DNA of 64,000 nt from Bacteroidales bacterium (GCA_025210735.1 JAOARD010000007.1:1-64000); one strand, 5' to 3'. Shown: positions 52,269 through 62,699, counted from the first letter of the stretch. Translations and numbers: made by a program. The notes: generated by a model from the sequence alone, not told the origin.

Positions 52269-53894
52269 ATGATTAAAGAACAATTAGACCTGAATATTTA
52301 CGGAATTGATACTCCATCAAAAATTTATCATAATTTGTCCTATGATGAGTTATTTAAGCATGAAATATCGCCATCACTATCTGGATTTGAAAAAGGTTAT
52401 GTTACTGATCTTGGAGCGGTGACAGTTGACACTGGTGAATTTACAGGTCGTTCACCAAAAGACAAGTATATTGTTGTTGATAGCGAAACAGAGAATAATG
52501 TATGGTGGAAGAATGATCACAGACCTGCATCTGACAACAAGCCTATTGATAAGAAAACATGGGATCATCTAAAGAATTTATGTACAGATCATCTTTCAGG
52601 AAAGCGATTATATATACAAGACGGATATGCCGGAGCAAATGAGGACACCAGATTAAAGGTAAGATTTATTTGTGAGGTAGCCTGGCAGGCACACTTTGTT
52701 AAGAATATGTTTGCAAGACCTTCTGACGAAGAACTTGAAGATTTTGAACCGGATTTTGTTGTGTTTAATGCATCAAAAACTATTAATCCGCACTGGAAAG
52801 AGCAAAACCTTAATTCAGAAGTTTTTGTAGCTTTTAATCTGGAGGAGAAGATGGCCGTAATTGGCGGAACGTGGTATGCCGGAGAGATGAAAAAAGGTAT
52901 TTTCTCTGTAATGAACTATTTTCTTCCGTTGCAAAATATTGCAGCAATGCACTGTTCTGCAAACATGGGCAAAGATGGTGACGTGGCTCTGTTCTTCGGT
53001 TTATCAGGAACAGGAAAAACAACACTATCAGCTGATCCAAAACGTTTATTGATTGGCGACGATGAACATGGTTGGGACGACAACGGTGTATTTAACTTTG
53101 AAGGAGGCTGTTATGCTAAAACTGTTGATCTTGATCACGAAAAAGAGCCGGATATATTTAACGCTATAAGACGTAATGCTCTGTTGGAAAATGTTGTTTT
53201 TGATGAGACAAGTGGCAAAATAAACTTCTCTGACACAACAAAAACTCAAAACACAAGAGTATCGTATCCAATACATCATATAAATAATATTGTTGAGCCT
53301 GTATCAAGAGGCGGACATGCTAAAAACATTATATTCCTTACTGCCGATGCATTTGGTGTATTACCACCGGTTGCTAAGCTTACACCAGATCAGACAAAGT
53401 ATCACTTTATAAGTGGATACACTGCCAAGGTTGCCGGAACAGAGAGAGGTGTTAAAGAGCCAGTTCCTGCATTCTCGTCGTGCTTTGGAGCTGCATTCCT
53501 TTTACTTGACCCTACGGTATACTCTAATGAGCTTATCAGAAAAATGGAGGAACATGGAGCAAACGCTTATCTTGTTAATACCGGATGGATTGGTGGTGCA
53601 TATGGCACAGGTAACAGAATAGATCTGCCATCTACAAGAGCTATTATTGATGCTATACTTAACGGAGACCTCGATAATTGCGATTATGAAACAGTTCCTG
53701 TTTTTGGATTAAACATTCCGAAACAAGTACCAAATGTTAACTCAAACATACTTAACCCAAGAAACAACTGGAGTAACCCTGAAGACTGGGACAGAGCAGC
53801 AGTTGACCTGGCAAAGAAATTCATCACAAATTTTGAATTCTTTACCGACTCAGAAGAGGGTTTAAGACTTGTTGAGGCAGGACCAAAACTATAG
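52269..53894 (+). CDS. pckA: Phosphoenolpyruvate carboxykinase (ATP)
   Basis: 541 residues from the ATG at 52269. The upstream TTG (52242) overlaps the promoter box and is not used. The P-loop ([17 protein letters not shown]), the kinase-2 motif [20 protein letters not shown] and [14 protein letters not shown] are those of ATP-type PEPCK. It interconverts oxaloacetate + ATP and PEP + CO2 + ADP. In anaerobic Bacteroidota it often runs towards oxaloacetate for succinate/propionate formation. It stands alone with a strong terminator at 53916. Confidence 0.97.
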   Translation: MIKEQLDLNIYGIDTPSKIYHNLSYDELFKHEISPSLSGFEKGYVTDLGAVTVDTGEFTGRSPKDKYIVVDSETENNVWWKNDHRPASDNKPIDKKTWDHLKNLCTDHLSGKRLYIQDGYAGANEDTRLKVRFICEVAWQAHFVKNMFARPSDEELEDFEPDFVVFNASKTINPHWKEQNLNSEVFVAFNLEEKMAVIGGTWYAGEMKKGIFSVMNYFLPLQNIAAMHCSANMGKDGDVALFFGLSGTGKTTLSADPKRLLIGDDEHGWDDNGVFNFEGGCYAKTVDLDHEKEPDIFNAIRRNALLENVVFDETSGKINFSDTTKTQNTRVSYPIHHINNIVEPVSRGGHAKNIIFLTADAFGVLPPVAKLTPDQTKYHFISGYTAKVAGTERGVKEPVPAFSSCFGAAFLLLDPTVYSNELIRKMEEHGANAYLVNTGWIGGAYGTGNRIDLPSTRAIIDAILNGDLDNCDYETVPVFGLNIPKQVPNVNSNILNPRNNWSNPEDWDRAAVDLAKKFITNFEFFTDSEEGLRLVEAGPKL

Positions 53895-53913
53895 GTAAAA
53901 ATATAATACATTT

Positions 53914-53953
53914 AAAGCAGTGTTTCTCAGATTAGAAACACTGCTTCTGTTTT
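53914..53953 (+). terminator. Terminator of pckA
   Basis: AGCAGTGTTTCT (53916-53927) pairs perfectly with AGAAACACTGCT (53934-53945), followed by TCTGTTTTT. Confidence 0.9.
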
Positions 53954-53982
53954 TACGTATAACTGTAATCAGGTATAAATAA

Positions 53983-54012
53983 TTTGCATTGTAGTCTATT
54001 ATTTATACCTTG
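53983..54012 (+). promoter_or_regulatory. Promoter of plsY
   Basis: TTTG (53983-53986), 19 bp, TACCTTG (54006-54012): a near-exact Bacteroidota promoter. Start predicted near 54018, just before the ATG at 54034. Confidence 0.65.
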
Positions 54013-54033
54013 CGCCTCGCAAAATCACATATT

Positions 54034-54672
54034 ATGCACTTAGGACTGAATACACTATTAATTGTTATAGCTTATATTTTGGGGTCGATACCCTCTGCCG
54101 TTTGGATTGGTAAAATGTTTTTTGGTAAAGATGTAAGAGAGCACGGCAGCGGTAATGCAGGAGCAACTAATACTTTTAGAGTGTTAGGTCCAAAAGCAGG
54201 ATTCCCTGTTTTTGCAATTGATGTTTTTAAGGGTTGGTTATCTGTAAAGCTTATATATTTCACATATTACTATATTCCTGAAACCGGAGATTATATTAAT
54301 TTCCAGTTTCTGTTAGGTGCTGCGGCACTTATTGGTCATATATTCCCTGTATTTGCTCAGTTTAAAGGCGGAAAGGGAGTTGCATCACTACTAGGAATTG
54401 TATTGGCTATACATCCATGGGCTGCTCTGGCTACTTTTGGTATATGGTTTATATGTCTGCTTATTACAAGGTTTGTATCGTTAAGTTCAATGATTGCAGC
54501 ATTCAGCTTTCCGGTATTAATAATAGTTGTATTTGAAACAAAAACCCCATCGTTAATTATTTTTTCACTCGTATTATTTGCCCTTTTACTATTTACGCAT
54601 CAAAAAAATATTGAAAGACTCATTAAAAGAGAAGAGAATAAAGTTAACTTTAGGAAGAAAAATAAACAGTAA
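54034..54672 (+). CDS. plsY: Glycerol-3-phosphate acyltransferase PlsY
   Basis: 212 residues from the ATG at 54034; a TTG at 54010 lies in the promoter. Five to six membrane helices. Motifs 1-3 of PlsY are clear: AYILGSIPSAVWIGKMFFGK, REHGSGNAGATNTFRVLGPK, and PVFAQFKGGKGVASLLGIVL. It acylates glycerol-3-phosphate from acyl phosphate in phospholipid synthesis. PlsX is not in this window. Confidence 0.95.
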   Translation: MHLGLNTLLIVIAYILGSIPSAVWIGKMFFGKDVREHGSGNAGATNTFRVLGPKAGFPVFAIDVFKGWLSVKLIYFTYYYIPETGDYINFQFLLGAAALIGHIFPVFAQFKGGKGVASLLGIVLAIHPWAALATFGIWFICLLITRFVSLSSMIAAFSFPVLIIVVFETKTPSLIIFSLVLFALLLFTHQKNIERLIKREENKVNFRKKNKQ

Positions 54673-54750
54673 ATAGTGTCCGGGTTGATATTTACTGAAA
54701 ACGATTGTTAAACAATTGTTTAGTAATAATTGACTAAATTTTATCTATTT

Positions 54751-56439
54751 ATGAATGAAAATAATTCTGACGGGAATTATGATGTTATTGTTATTGGAGG
54801 AGGAATTAGCGGACTGACATCTGCCGGATTATTTAGCAGATTAGGTTACAAAGTAGCGGTATTGGAGATGAGTCACAGACCGGGAGGGTATATTTCCGGA
54901 TTTAAACGACACAAATACAGATTTGATTCTGCTATACACTGGCTAAACCAGACAAACAAAAACGGACTCGTATCCCGTATATTTGACATTATTGGAGAAG
55001 ATTACCCTAAAACAAAACAACAAAAAAGAATAAAGCGCTACAAGAACAGAAACCACGATTATATTCTCACAAGCAACCCTGAAGAGCTAAGATCCAGATT
55101 AATTTCAGATTTCCCTCACGAAACAAATGGTATCAATAAATTTTTCGAAAGAGCTAAAAAAATAGGCCGATCGTTTGACAACTACAACAAACTTTTTCTG
55201 CCTCCGGGAAACAAATCAATAATAAAAGGTTCAAAGGCTATATATGAGTTGTTACGTTTTATTAAACCATTGGTTAAACTGGTACGATATTCTGGTGAAA
55301 AGGGTACTACAAAAGGATTAAAGAAATTCTTTACGGATCAGAAATTACTGGATATATTCTGTGCCGAAGAGGATATTTTATCGTGCCTTGTACCTATAGC
55401 ATGGGCATACTATGGCGATTACCAAAGTCCGCCACAAGGTGGTAGCCAGATGTATGCAGAGTGGTTAGAGTATATAACACAATATTATAACAATCAGATA
55501 TTCTACAGAGGCAAGGCTGAATCTGTAATTGTAGACAATGGTATATGCAGAGGTGTTAAATACAGTGTACGTGGCAAAGAGCATACTATATACGGTAACA
55601 ACATTATTTCTACATGCAATATAGAGACTCTTTATAATGAATTACTACCCAAAGGAACTGTATCTGCTAAGCTGATTGACAAACTGGAAAACGCTAAATT
55701 ATACTCATCATCTTTTACTATTTCGTTAGGACTTAACTGTCCGGCAGAAGATCTGGGTTTAGGCGAAGAGTCTGTTCATTATACCACAGACAATATACTC
55801 AGAAAAGATCATAACTCCGGCGATCCGTACAAAACAGCATTATGCATTCTAGCACCATCTGTAAGAGACAAAACTCTAGCTCCTGAAGGTAAAGGAACTC
55901 TTACTATTTATATACCTGCAAACATTGAGTATAGAGATTTTTGGCAAACTGAGAGAGATGCTGATGGGAATTTTATACGCACCGATGCCTATAAGAAATT
56001 AAAAAAAGAGATTGCTGATATATTAATTAACAGAGTAGAAGAACTCCTTATCCCAAACCTGAAAGAACACATTGATTATATAGATATAGCAACACCTATT
56101 ACTAACTACAGATATACTGGTAATAAAAATGGAACAATAATGGGAGCCAAACCCGGTAAAGAGAATATGAAAGCCAGAATAGCCCATTATAAAACATCTG
56201 TAAAAAATCTATATGTAAGCGGACATTGGTCTGAATTAGGAGGAGGAGTTCCTATCGCTGTAAAATCGGCCATGAATACAGCTCTTCTTATTTTAAAGAA
56301 TATAAACAAGCCTGCCTACGAGAACATATCACTATACATGACAGGCAAACTAAATATTAACGATCTTGAAAATGCCGGTATTCTGACAATGTATGACAAC
56401 TCATATAAACCGGAACCAACACCTGCTCAAAAGGTATAA
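54751..56439 (+). CDS. CrtI/CrtISO-like FAD-dependent oxidoreductase
   Basis: 562 residues from the ATG at 54751 (the TTG at 54730 is not needed). The FAD-binding DVIVIGGGISGLTSAGLFSR opens the protein and NLYVSGHWSELGGGVPIAVK is the second FAD-contacting motif near the end. This matches the phytoene desaturase/carotene isomerase/retinol saturase superfamily. No phytoene synthase or other carotenoid genes occur here, so a role in carotenoid or other polyprenoid/lipid metabolism is open. Ends at a hairpin shared with the helicase gene. Confidence 0.85.
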   Translation: MNENNSDGNYDVIVIGGGISGLTSAGLFSRLGYKVAVLEMSHRPGGYISGFKRHKYRFDSAIHWLNQTNKNGLVSRIFDIIGEDYPKTKQQKRIKRYKNRNHDYILTSNPEELRSRLISDFPHETNGINKFFERAKKIGRSFDNYNKLFLPPGNKSIIKGSKAIYELLRFIKPLVKLVRYSGEKGTTKGLKKFFTDQKLLDIFCAEEDILSCLVPIAWAYYGDYQSPPQGGSQMYAEWLEYITQYYNNQIFYRGKAESVIVDNGICRGVKYSVRGKEHTIYGNNIISTCNIETLYNELLPKGTVSAKLIDKLENAKLYSSSFTISLGLNCPAEDLGLGEESVHYTTDNILRKDHNSGDPYKTALCILAPSVRDKTLAPEGKGTLTIYIPANIEYRDFWQTERDADGNFIRTDAYKKLKKEIADILINRVEELLIPNLKEHIDYIDIATPITNYRYTGNKNGTIMGAKPGKENMKARIAHYKTSVKNLYVSGHWSELGGGVPIAVKSAMNTALLILKNINKPAYENISLYMTGKLNINDLENAGILTMYDNSYKPEPTPAQKV

Positions 56440-56445
56440 CATAAA

Positions 56446-56486
56446 TAAAGCCGGAACACTATTTAAAATCGTATTCCGGCTTTTTA
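56446..56486. terminator. Bidirectional terminator
   Basis: AAGCCGGAA (56448-56456) pairs with TTCCGGCTT (56474-56482) over 17 nt, with T and A runs outside for both directions. Confidence 0.8.
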
Positions 56487-56487
56487 A

Positions 56488-57837
56488 TTATCTTTTCTTC
56501 CTTGGCTTCTGCCCTCTTGTTTTAGGCTTTTTATATTTAGCTTTTATCTTCCTTTTGTAAGATCCACCCAGATTAACCTTCTTATTCTTATCCTTCTTTT
56601 CATGAAACCCATCACTATCTGACGATGATCTCTTCTTTACAGGTTTCAGATAATCTTTATCATACAAAACAGGTCTTTCTTCATCTGTATATATATCAGA
56701 TATCTGAACATCCTCAGGCATCTCTATAATATCAACAGGCTGTTTCATGAAAGTCTCAATATTCATCTGATACTCCATCTCAACCTCATTTACAAATGAT
56801 ATAGCCTCTCCTCTCTTATCAGCACGTCCTGTACGTCCAATTCTATGAATATAGTTTGCAGGCTCATCAGGCATATCAAAATTTATTACATGCGATACAT
56901 TCTTTATATCAAGACCACGTGCAATAATATCTGTGGCTATAAGTATCCTTAACTCCCCACTCTCAAAATTACGTACCGATGCAAATCTATTATTCTGCGA
57001 TTTATTGGAATGTATAACACCAATCTTTTCGGGATCAAGATGTGATATTTTTTCATATAACCTATCAGCAAGCCTCTTATTGGCAACAAAAACCAATACC
57101 TTATCCATATCATCACTACTGATCAACAACTTCTCAAGAAGATTTACCTTTGTAAAGAAGTTTGGAACATGGTAAACAGCCTGATTTATCTTATCAAGCG
57201 GTGTACCTGTAGGTACTATCTCTATCTTCTCTGGCACATTGAAGTACTCAAGTAATATATCCTCAATATCATCATTCATGGTTGCCGAGAACATAAGATT
57301 CTGCCTTTTCACAGGCATAAGATCCAGTACTCGCTTAAGCTGTGGTCTGAATCCAAGATTAAGCATCTCATCAACCTCATCAATAATAAGCTTCTGAACA
57401 GATTTAAAGCGCAACTCTCCGCTTAATGCAATATCAAGCAAGCGCCCAGGTGTTGCAACAAGAATATCCAATCCATCAAGCACAACCTCTTTCTGTGTAT
57501 TAATATTGGTTCCACCATATATTCCTGCAACACGCACTGTCATATATGTTGTAACCTTCTTTATCTCATTCACAACCTGCTGTACCAACTCTCGTGTAGG
57601 TACAATAATTACTATTCGCGGATTACGAATATCAGCATACTTTAATTGTCGTAACAGGGGCAGTGTATATGCCAATGTTTTTCCTGTACCTGTTTGTGCA
57701 ATACCAATAACATCTCTTCCTGACATTATTACCGGAAAAGACACAGACTGTATTGGTGTTGAATATATATACCCTAAATCATTTAATGAATTAAGGAGTT
57801 GTTTATTCAGATTTAACTCTTCAAATAATACCGACAT
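56488..57837 (-). CDS. DEAD-box RNA helicase, RhlE-like
   Basis: 449 residues. Q motif and motif I (GIAQTGTGKTLAYTLP), Ia PTRELVQQ, Ib TPGRLLD, motif II IIDEVDEML, III FSATMN, IV/V and VI (HRIGRTGRADKRG) are present in order. Motif II is DEVD instead of the canonical DEAD. The C-terminal ~60 residues are Lys/Arg-rich (KKRSSSD...KRKIKAKYKKPKTRGQKPRK), usual for RNA-binding tails. It probably unwinds RNA in ribosome assembly or decay. A TACCTTTG promoter box lies at 57855-57862. Confidence 0.93.
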   Translation of the reverse strand: MSVLFEELNLNKQLLNSLNDLGYIYSTPIQSVSFPVIMSGRDVIGIAQTGTGKTLAYTLPLLRQLKYADIRNPRIVIIVPTRELVQQVVNEIKKVTTYMTVRVAGIYGGTNINTQKEVVLDGLDILVATPGRLLDIALSGELRFKSVQKLIIDEVDEMLNLGFRPQLKRVLDLMPVKRQNLMFSATMNDDIEDILLEYFNVPEKIEIVPTGTPLDKINQAVYHVPNFFTKVNLLEKLLISSDDMDKVLVFVANKRLADRLYEKISHLDPEKIGVIHSNKSQNNRFASVRNFESGELRILIATDIIARGLDIKNVSHVINFDMPDEPANYIHRIGRTGRADKRGEAISFVNEVEMEYQMNIETFMKQPVDIIEMPEDVQISDIYTDEERPVLYDKDYLKPVKKRSSSDSDGFHEKKDKNKKVNLGGSYKRKIKAKYKKPKTRGQKPRKKR

Positions 57838-57854
57838 CTATCTAAAATTTTGCG

Positions 57855-57862
57855 CAAAGGTA
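57855..57862 (-). promoter_or_regulatory. TAnnTTTG promoter box for the helicase gene
   Basis: Minus strand TACCTTTG, exact consensus; an ATTG about 19 bp further up resembles the -33 box. Predicted leader is only about 10 nt. Confidence 0.6.
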
Positions 57863-57946
57863 GTTGGAAATTACTTTACATCAATACTTTTTATGCTATA
57901 TATTATAAACTATATAAAATACCTGACAGGTTTATGCAGATTAACT

Positions 57947-58447
57947 CTACTTTAGATACTTATCAGGTATCCTGTTTCCTACTGATTCATTCTCCCATAT
58001 TATTGACACTATCTTCCATTTACCTCCTTCATAAACAAGCTGTATGTTATTTATTCCTCTGTTTCGCTCAGGTTTATCGTTAATACTTGTTCCGTAACTC
58101 TGAAAAACCTGTGCTATATTGCCATATATATTAATTGTATTCTTATACACTTTCTCTTTAAAACCATATTCTGAATAGAATCTCCAGCTTCTTTTAATAA
58201 ACTCATCAACTGTAAGATGAACAAATGCAGTACTATCCTCTTTTGTTCCTACCCAACCCAATCTTGCATTCAAACTAAACAGATCACGAAATGCTGCCTC
58301 ATCCCTCTCAACACCTTTAGGGCCTGATATAATTTCAATTAATCTTGTAACAGTAGTATTAACACCTGCAACACTCTTCTTTTCTCTCTGAGAAAAAGCA
58401 CTATTTACAAACAGCACTGCAATAAAAAGAAAACATAATCGTTTCAT
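57947..58447 (-). CDS. Exported NTF2/SnoaL-like protein
   Basis: 166 residues from the ATG at 58447 with a signal peptide (MKRLCFLFIAVLFVNSAFS). The rest resembles the cystatin-like NTF2/SnoaL fold used by many small envelope proteins (SLNARLGWVGTKEDSTAFVH, YEGGKWKIVSIIWENE), without clear catalytic residues. The in-frame ATG at 58468 lies in the leader motif (copy H) and is not used: the corresponding ATG is replaced by ATA in the copy before 32790. Function unknown. Confidence 0.75.
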   Translation of the reverse strand: MKRLCFLFIAVLFVNSAFSQREKKSVAGVNTTVTRLIEIISGPKGVERDEAAFRDLFSLNARLGWVGTKEDSTAFVHLTVDEFIKRSWRFYSEYGFKEKVYKNTINIYGNIAQVFQSYGTSINDKPERNRGINNIQLVYEGGKWKIVSIIWENESVGNRIPDKYLK

Positions 58448-58469
58448 AGGCTTATAATTGTTTTTCATT

Positions 58470-58543
58470 TGTCATACAGAACTCACATTTACAATCAACC
58501 CTGCATGTAATTGACCATTATAATGCTTCGTTTCATATACACA
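58470..58543 (-). ncRNA. Dispersed leader motif, copy H
   Basis: Minus strand ATATGAAAC (58538-58530) pairs with GTTCTGTAT with two G/U pairs and the same A/C mismatch as copy B. ACGAAGCATTATAATGGTCA, ATTGTAAATGTGAGTTCT and ACAAATGAAAAACAATTATA match copy B closely. The mini-hairpin reads TAATGGTCAATTA. Precedes the ATG at 58447. Confidence 0.65.
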
Positions 58544-58556
58544 ATCTTATATTACA

Positions 58557-58586
58557 CAAAAAATGGCCACCATAACGATGACCATA
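58557..58586 (-). terminator. Terminator of the TlpA-like gene
   Basis: ATGGCC (58563-58568) pairs with GACCAT (58580-58585, with a G/U pair); the minus-strand tail is TTTTTTG. Confidence 0.65.
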
Positions 58587-58613
58587 ATATTAAAATATCT
58601 TAAGTAACTATTT

Positions 58614-59204
58614 TTAGTTTAACTCTTTGTCAAGGATCTTTACCAACTCTTTAAACTCAGATTTAGAGAAACCCGTTTTATGGCAAATAATCTTACCATC
58701 TTTGTTTATAATCACATTACGCGGAATATATTTACTCGCATACAAATTATAAACACTCTTGTCTGTATCTGCCGCCATAGGAAACTCCAACTCTCTGTCT
58801 GTCACAAACTTCTTCAGTTCTTCAGCAGAATGTCCTCTTCCTACTGATACCAAAACAAAGTCTTTATTGTCTTTATACTTTCGCCACACACTCTTTTGCA
58901 ACACCGGAAACTCTTTAATGCACATCGGACAAGCAATAGCAAAAAAGTTAACAAACACTGTCTTTCCTTTCAAGTCAGACAACTTTATAACATCTCCGTT
59001 TAATGTTGTTACCGAAAAATCAGGTGCAACATCTCCAACATGTGATACTGTAGATATTACAACATCATCAACCTCTGATTTTTCAACAACTGGACTCTTT
59101 GGGTTCTCTTCACTGTTTTTTGTCTCCTTAACACCACCTGTACAGGCAAACAAAGCACTTAACGCAATAACTAAAAATGTAAACTTCATACCTTTCATAC
59201 GCAT
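58614..59204 (-). CDS. TlpA/ResA-like thioredoxin-fold lipoprotein
   Basis: 196 residues. Lipoprotein signal with FACTGG (Cys near residue 21), an acidic linker, then a thioredoxin fold with GDVAPDFSVTTLNGDVIKLS, the redox motif CPMC in FFAIACPMCIKEFPVL, and PRNVIINKDGKIICHKTG. Such envelope-anchored thiol oxidoreductases reduce or shuffle disulfides, for example in cytochrome maturation. Start at 59204 (MRMKGM); ATG codons at 59195 or 59189 are equally possible. Single gene with its own terminator. Confidence 0.87.
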   Translation of the reverse strand: MRMKGMKFTFLVIALSALFACTGGVKETKNSEENPKSPVVEKSEVDDVVISTVSHVGDVAPDFSVTTLNGDVIKLSDLKGKTVFVNFFAIACPMCIKEFPVLQKSVWRKYKDNKDFVLVSVGRGHSAEELKKFVTDRELEFPMAADTDKSVYNLYASKYIPRNVIINKDGKIICHKTGFSKSEFKELVKILDKELN

Positions 59205-59310
59205 TTCATTAACTATAGGTTCTCATTATAGCGCAAAATATATAAACATGTGTAAACTGACAATATATTCATTAAAAAAATAACAATAGGCAAAGTTAAC
59301 AACAAATCAC

Positions 59311-62196
59311 TTAATCAAATAGCCTTACAAGCTCCTCTCTGTCAATAACAGCAAGAGGATTATTACTATTTATAAATGTATCGGCCAAAATAGCCTTCTC
59401 CTCTTTCAGTTTCTGTATCTTCTCCTCAATTGTACCTACTGATATAAATCGCTGAACAAACACATTACGCTCCTGTCCTATTCTGTGCGATCTGTTTACA
59501 GCCTGATCTTCAGCAGCAGGATTCCACCACGGATCCAAAATAAACACATAGTCGGCCTCAGTTAAATTAAGTCCTACACCACCCGCTTTAAGTGAAATCA
59601 GAAAAATATTATTTGCATGGTTCTTAGTAAATTCCTCAATAATCTTTGCCCTGTTGGTACTCTTTCCTGTTAATATTGAATACTTATGTTTCTTATCTTT
59701 AAGATAATCTTCAAGTATCTCCAGATATTTAACAAACGAAGAGAATATCAACACTTTATGTCCTTCTGCTAACACATTCTCCAGATTGGTTACAATATTA
59801 TCAAACTTACCAGACGACATTTCATAAGTTTCATCAATAAGTTTAGGATGATTTGCTACCTGACGCAACCTTGTTAAAGCCTGAAGTATAATAAACGAAC
59901 TACTATCAACATCGCGGTTCTCAATATCATTAAACAGAGAATTTTTAATCCCTTTACGTTCATTATCATATATCTTAAACTGATCTCTGTCCATCTCGCA
60001 CCAAACAATTTGTTCCGTTACCGGCGGCAACTCTTTAGCAACATCCTCTTTCTTACGCCTTAATATAAATGGCTCTATAATACTCTTGAGTTTATCCTGT
60101 ACAGCCTCACTCTTATTTTTATGTATACCTGCAACAAAATGGCGTTTAAAGAAATTTAACGATCCCAACAATCCAGGATTTATAAAATTAATCTGAGCCC
60201 ACAAGTCAACCAGATTATTCTCTATAGGTGTACCAGTAAGTACAAGTTTATGTTTACTCTCAAGACGATTAACGGCTTTATATATCTGCGAATTCGGATT
60301 CTTTATATACTGACTCTCATCAAGTATAATATACTCAAACATATACGTTTTAAACATCTCAATATCAAGACGCATTGTTCCGTACGATGTAATAATTACA
60401 TCGTAATAATTAAAATATAATGTTGTTTTGCGTCTTTTAGCACCCTTATATATTAAAGCTTTAAGTCCGGGAGTAAATTTACGTATCTCATTTTCCCAAT
60501 TATGTACTAACGATACAGGTACAACTAACAGCGACACTGGTTTTTCAATCACCTTATTCTCTGCAAACAACTCTCCTGGTTCACTTTTAACCTCAATATT
60601 ATGCTCCGATATTTTATCCTCTTTTATCTTTTGCAACAGAGCAAGAGTCTGTATAGTCTTTCCTAATCCCATATCATCTGCCAGACATCCGCCAAAACCA
60701 CTTCTGTTAAGGTACCTCATCCACGAATATCCAACTTTTTGATACTCTCTTAACGATGCTTTAAGCCCAACTGGCATATTTCCGGGTGTGCTTTCCTTTT
60801 TATTAAAAACCAGATCCTTATCAATTGCTTCACTATCACTATTCTCAAGAACCTTAAAATGATGTCGCTGAAGCTTTATCTTTCCTTCTGAAATATCACC
60901 AAACTGGAACAGATCATGATACTTGTCAATATACTCCTGAGGTATAATCAGACACTCTCCCGAATCTAACTGAACCTCTCTGTCACCCTTTACTATACTT
61001 CTTTTTAACCTTTGCAGATTAAGCCCAACATTATCAAGCTCAGCTGTAAAATCTACCTCATAATAACTATCCTTTAACTCATAAGAATGATCAAAACTCA
61101 CGTTACCAAGATAGTAGCTTGTATTATTATGCTGCTTTACAGTAATATTATTTTTGTTAATAGTTTTATTATTACTATTTACCCAGTTAACAAGATCATA
61201 ACAACTAGATTCCTCATCAAGAACAAAGCTACCCAGATTATCAGGCATCAATCCCTTATTCTTAAGATCCTCTATTATATGCTGCTCACCAGATATATCT
61301 CTGGTAAAACGCTCTATAAAATAGTTCCCTTTAATTATATTAAGTTTTGAGTATTTTACCTGATCACTTTCAGGAGATATTCTTTTATCATCATATTTGA
61401 ATGACAACTCCAGAAAATGATTACCAAATACCCCCTCCTTTATCTCAAGTTCCGATGTCAGAGTAGGTTCTTTATCAATAATATCAAATCCTTTACTAAT
61501 AACCTTATGACTGGCAGCTATTCTTGCAACAAATTTTTCGAAATATACCTTTTCACTCTTCTTAGGAATATTTATTGTTGATCTGTTAAGAAAAGGCTGA
61601 ACTATCTTACCGTCAAGATCAGAAATTTCATATATAATATTATCAATAATAAATATTGCAGGTTTATTTACAAGAATAAAACTGTTGGTTGATATCAGAT
61701 TTATCTGTTCATTACCTTTATGTAATCCTAAACTATAACTAACACCTTCCTCATTACGATCAAAAACAAATATAGGCTGAATACTATCCCTGTTAAAAAT
61801 CAATTGATCGTCCTTATGAATACTACTAAACTTCTTCTTTTTAAAATATACAGGAATATCTGTCTTAAATGCAATTCTTAAACAGTCATACATCTTAGAT
61901 TCTATATAAGGTCTTATTATCTTCTCAACCTTATCCTCCTCAACACTATTAATAAAATCATTTATACTCCTGTGTTTGGAGTACGATCTGTACAGTTGCT
62001 GATCAGAGTATTTTCCTGCAATATTTATTATCTCGGCTTGTTCTTTGGTAAACACTCCACCTTTAATTGCAGATGTATTAATCTGCTCAGAGATATTATA
62101 AAAGCTCTGCGACTCTTTTATAGTTATCAATACTGGTAAAACAATCAATCCAAAGCGCCTGTGCTCAGATACAGTTAAAGCAAATTCCGTTCTCAT
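59311..62196 (-). CDS. SNF2-family DEAD/H ATPase (RapA/HepA-like)
   Basis: 961 residues from the ATG at 62196; an upstream TTG start (62226) is not needed. The N-terminal ~450 residues have the non-helicase Bacteroidota SNF2 region with an N-terminal zinc-free extension; the ATPase core follows: FGGCLADDMGLGKTIQTLAL, ILDESQYIKN (motif II DESQ), LVLTGTPIENNLVDLWAQIN, VFILDPWWNPAAEDQAVNRS with HRIGQ. SNF2 proteins translocate on duplex DNA; this subfamily is widespread and of uncertain function, sometimes linked to transcription recycling. No restriction or defence partner is encoded beside it. Confidence 0.92.
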   Translation of the reverse strand: MRTEFALTVSEHRRFGLIVLPVLITIKESQSFYNISEQINTSAIKGGVFTKEQAEIINIAGKYSDQQLYRSYSKHRSINDFINSVEEDKVEKIIRPYIESKMYDCLRIAFKTDIPVYFKKKKFSSIHKDDQLIFNRDSIQPIFVFDRNEEGVSYSLGLHKGNEQINLISTNSFILVNKPAIFIIDNIIYEISDLDGKIVQPFLNRSTINIPKKSEKVYFEKFVARIAASHKVISKGFDIIDKEPTLTSELEIKEGVFGNHFLELSFKYDDKRISPESDQVKYSKLNIIKGNYFIERFTRDISGEQHIIEDLKNKGLMPDNLGSFVLDEESSCYDLVNWVNSNNKTINKNNITVKQHNNTSYYLGNVSFDHSYELKDSYYEVDFTAELDNVGLNLQRLKRSIVKGDREVQLDSGECLIIPQEYIDKYHDLFQFGDISEGKIKLQRHHFKVLENSDSEAIDKDLVFNKKESTPGNMPVGLKASLREYQKVGYSWMRYLNRSGFGGCLADDMGLGKTIQTLALLQKIKEDKISEHNIEVKSEPGELFAENKVIEKPVSLLVVPVSLVHNWENEIRKFTPGLKALIYKGAKRRKTTLYFNYYDVIITSYGTMRLDIEMFKTYMFEYIILDESQYIKNPNSQIYKAVNRLESKHKLVLTGTPIENNLVDLWAQINFINPGLLGSLNFFKRHFVAGIHKNKSEAVQDKLKSIIEPFILRRKKEDVAKELPPVTEQIVWCEMDRDQFKIYDNERKGIKNSLFNDIENRDVDSSSFIILQALTRLRQVANHPKLIDETYEMSSGKFDNIVTNLENVLAEGHKVLIFSSFVKYLEILEDYLKDKKHKYSILTGKSTNRAKIIEEFTKNHANNIFLISLKAGGVGLNLTEADYVFILDPWWNPAAEDQAVNRSHRIGQERNVFVQRFISVGTIEEKIQKLKEEKAILADTFINSNNPLAVIDREELVRLFD

Positions 62197-62699
62197 ATTT
62201 ACACACTTCTTCTTACAGCAATACAAACAAATCTGTTAAAACTAATTCAGAAAGATACAACTATCTGACATTTAAATACCAATTATCAAGTTTTGTATTA
62301 GCCCGATTTCGCTAATTAAAGGGGTTAAATGTAATCACTTTTTTTGTCCCGGTAACAGAAGCCAAACTATACTTATCAAAATGTTATAAACAGTTAAACA
62401 AGATTTACAACAGACAAACAAATGGTTATTTATACCTATTCTATTTAAAGTGTAACAATATTTTATAATACAATATATATCAATAACTTTAGAAAATTAA
62501 CAAAGTATATAGTATTTCATTTTTTAATAATTCATTTGTATACCTCAATATGTTTATTACCTTTAGAGGTATAAATAATCATGACTATAACCAAAATTCA
62601 AATAGCAGATGAATAGACCATGCTAAATATTATACAGACCCACATTATACTAATAATTTCAAAATCATGGTCTGTTTCATCTGTAATATAACTAATTAA
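62197..62699. other. Intergenic region with hairpins
   Basis: About 500 bp between SNF2 (-) and the broken gene (+). It holds an inverted repeat TATACCTC/GAGGTATA (62539-62546, 62566-62573) and the long stem at 62606-62683; no open frame. Confidence 0.5.
62606..62683 (+). ncRNA. Long stem, divergent relative of the leader motif (copy I)
   Basis: CAGATGAATAGACCATG (62606-62622) pairs with CATGGTCTGTTTCATCTG (62666-62683): about 16 base pairs with a one-base bulge around a ~43-nt loop. Outer arms CAGATGAA/TTCATCTG equal those of copies B and C, but the interior differs. It lies 16 bp before the broken gene. Confidence 0.5.

Noticed and set aside
59311..62196. SNF2 helicase as part of a defence island
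   Set aside because: Neighbours are TlpA-like, NTF2-like and sulfatase genes, with no methylase, nuclease or sensor.
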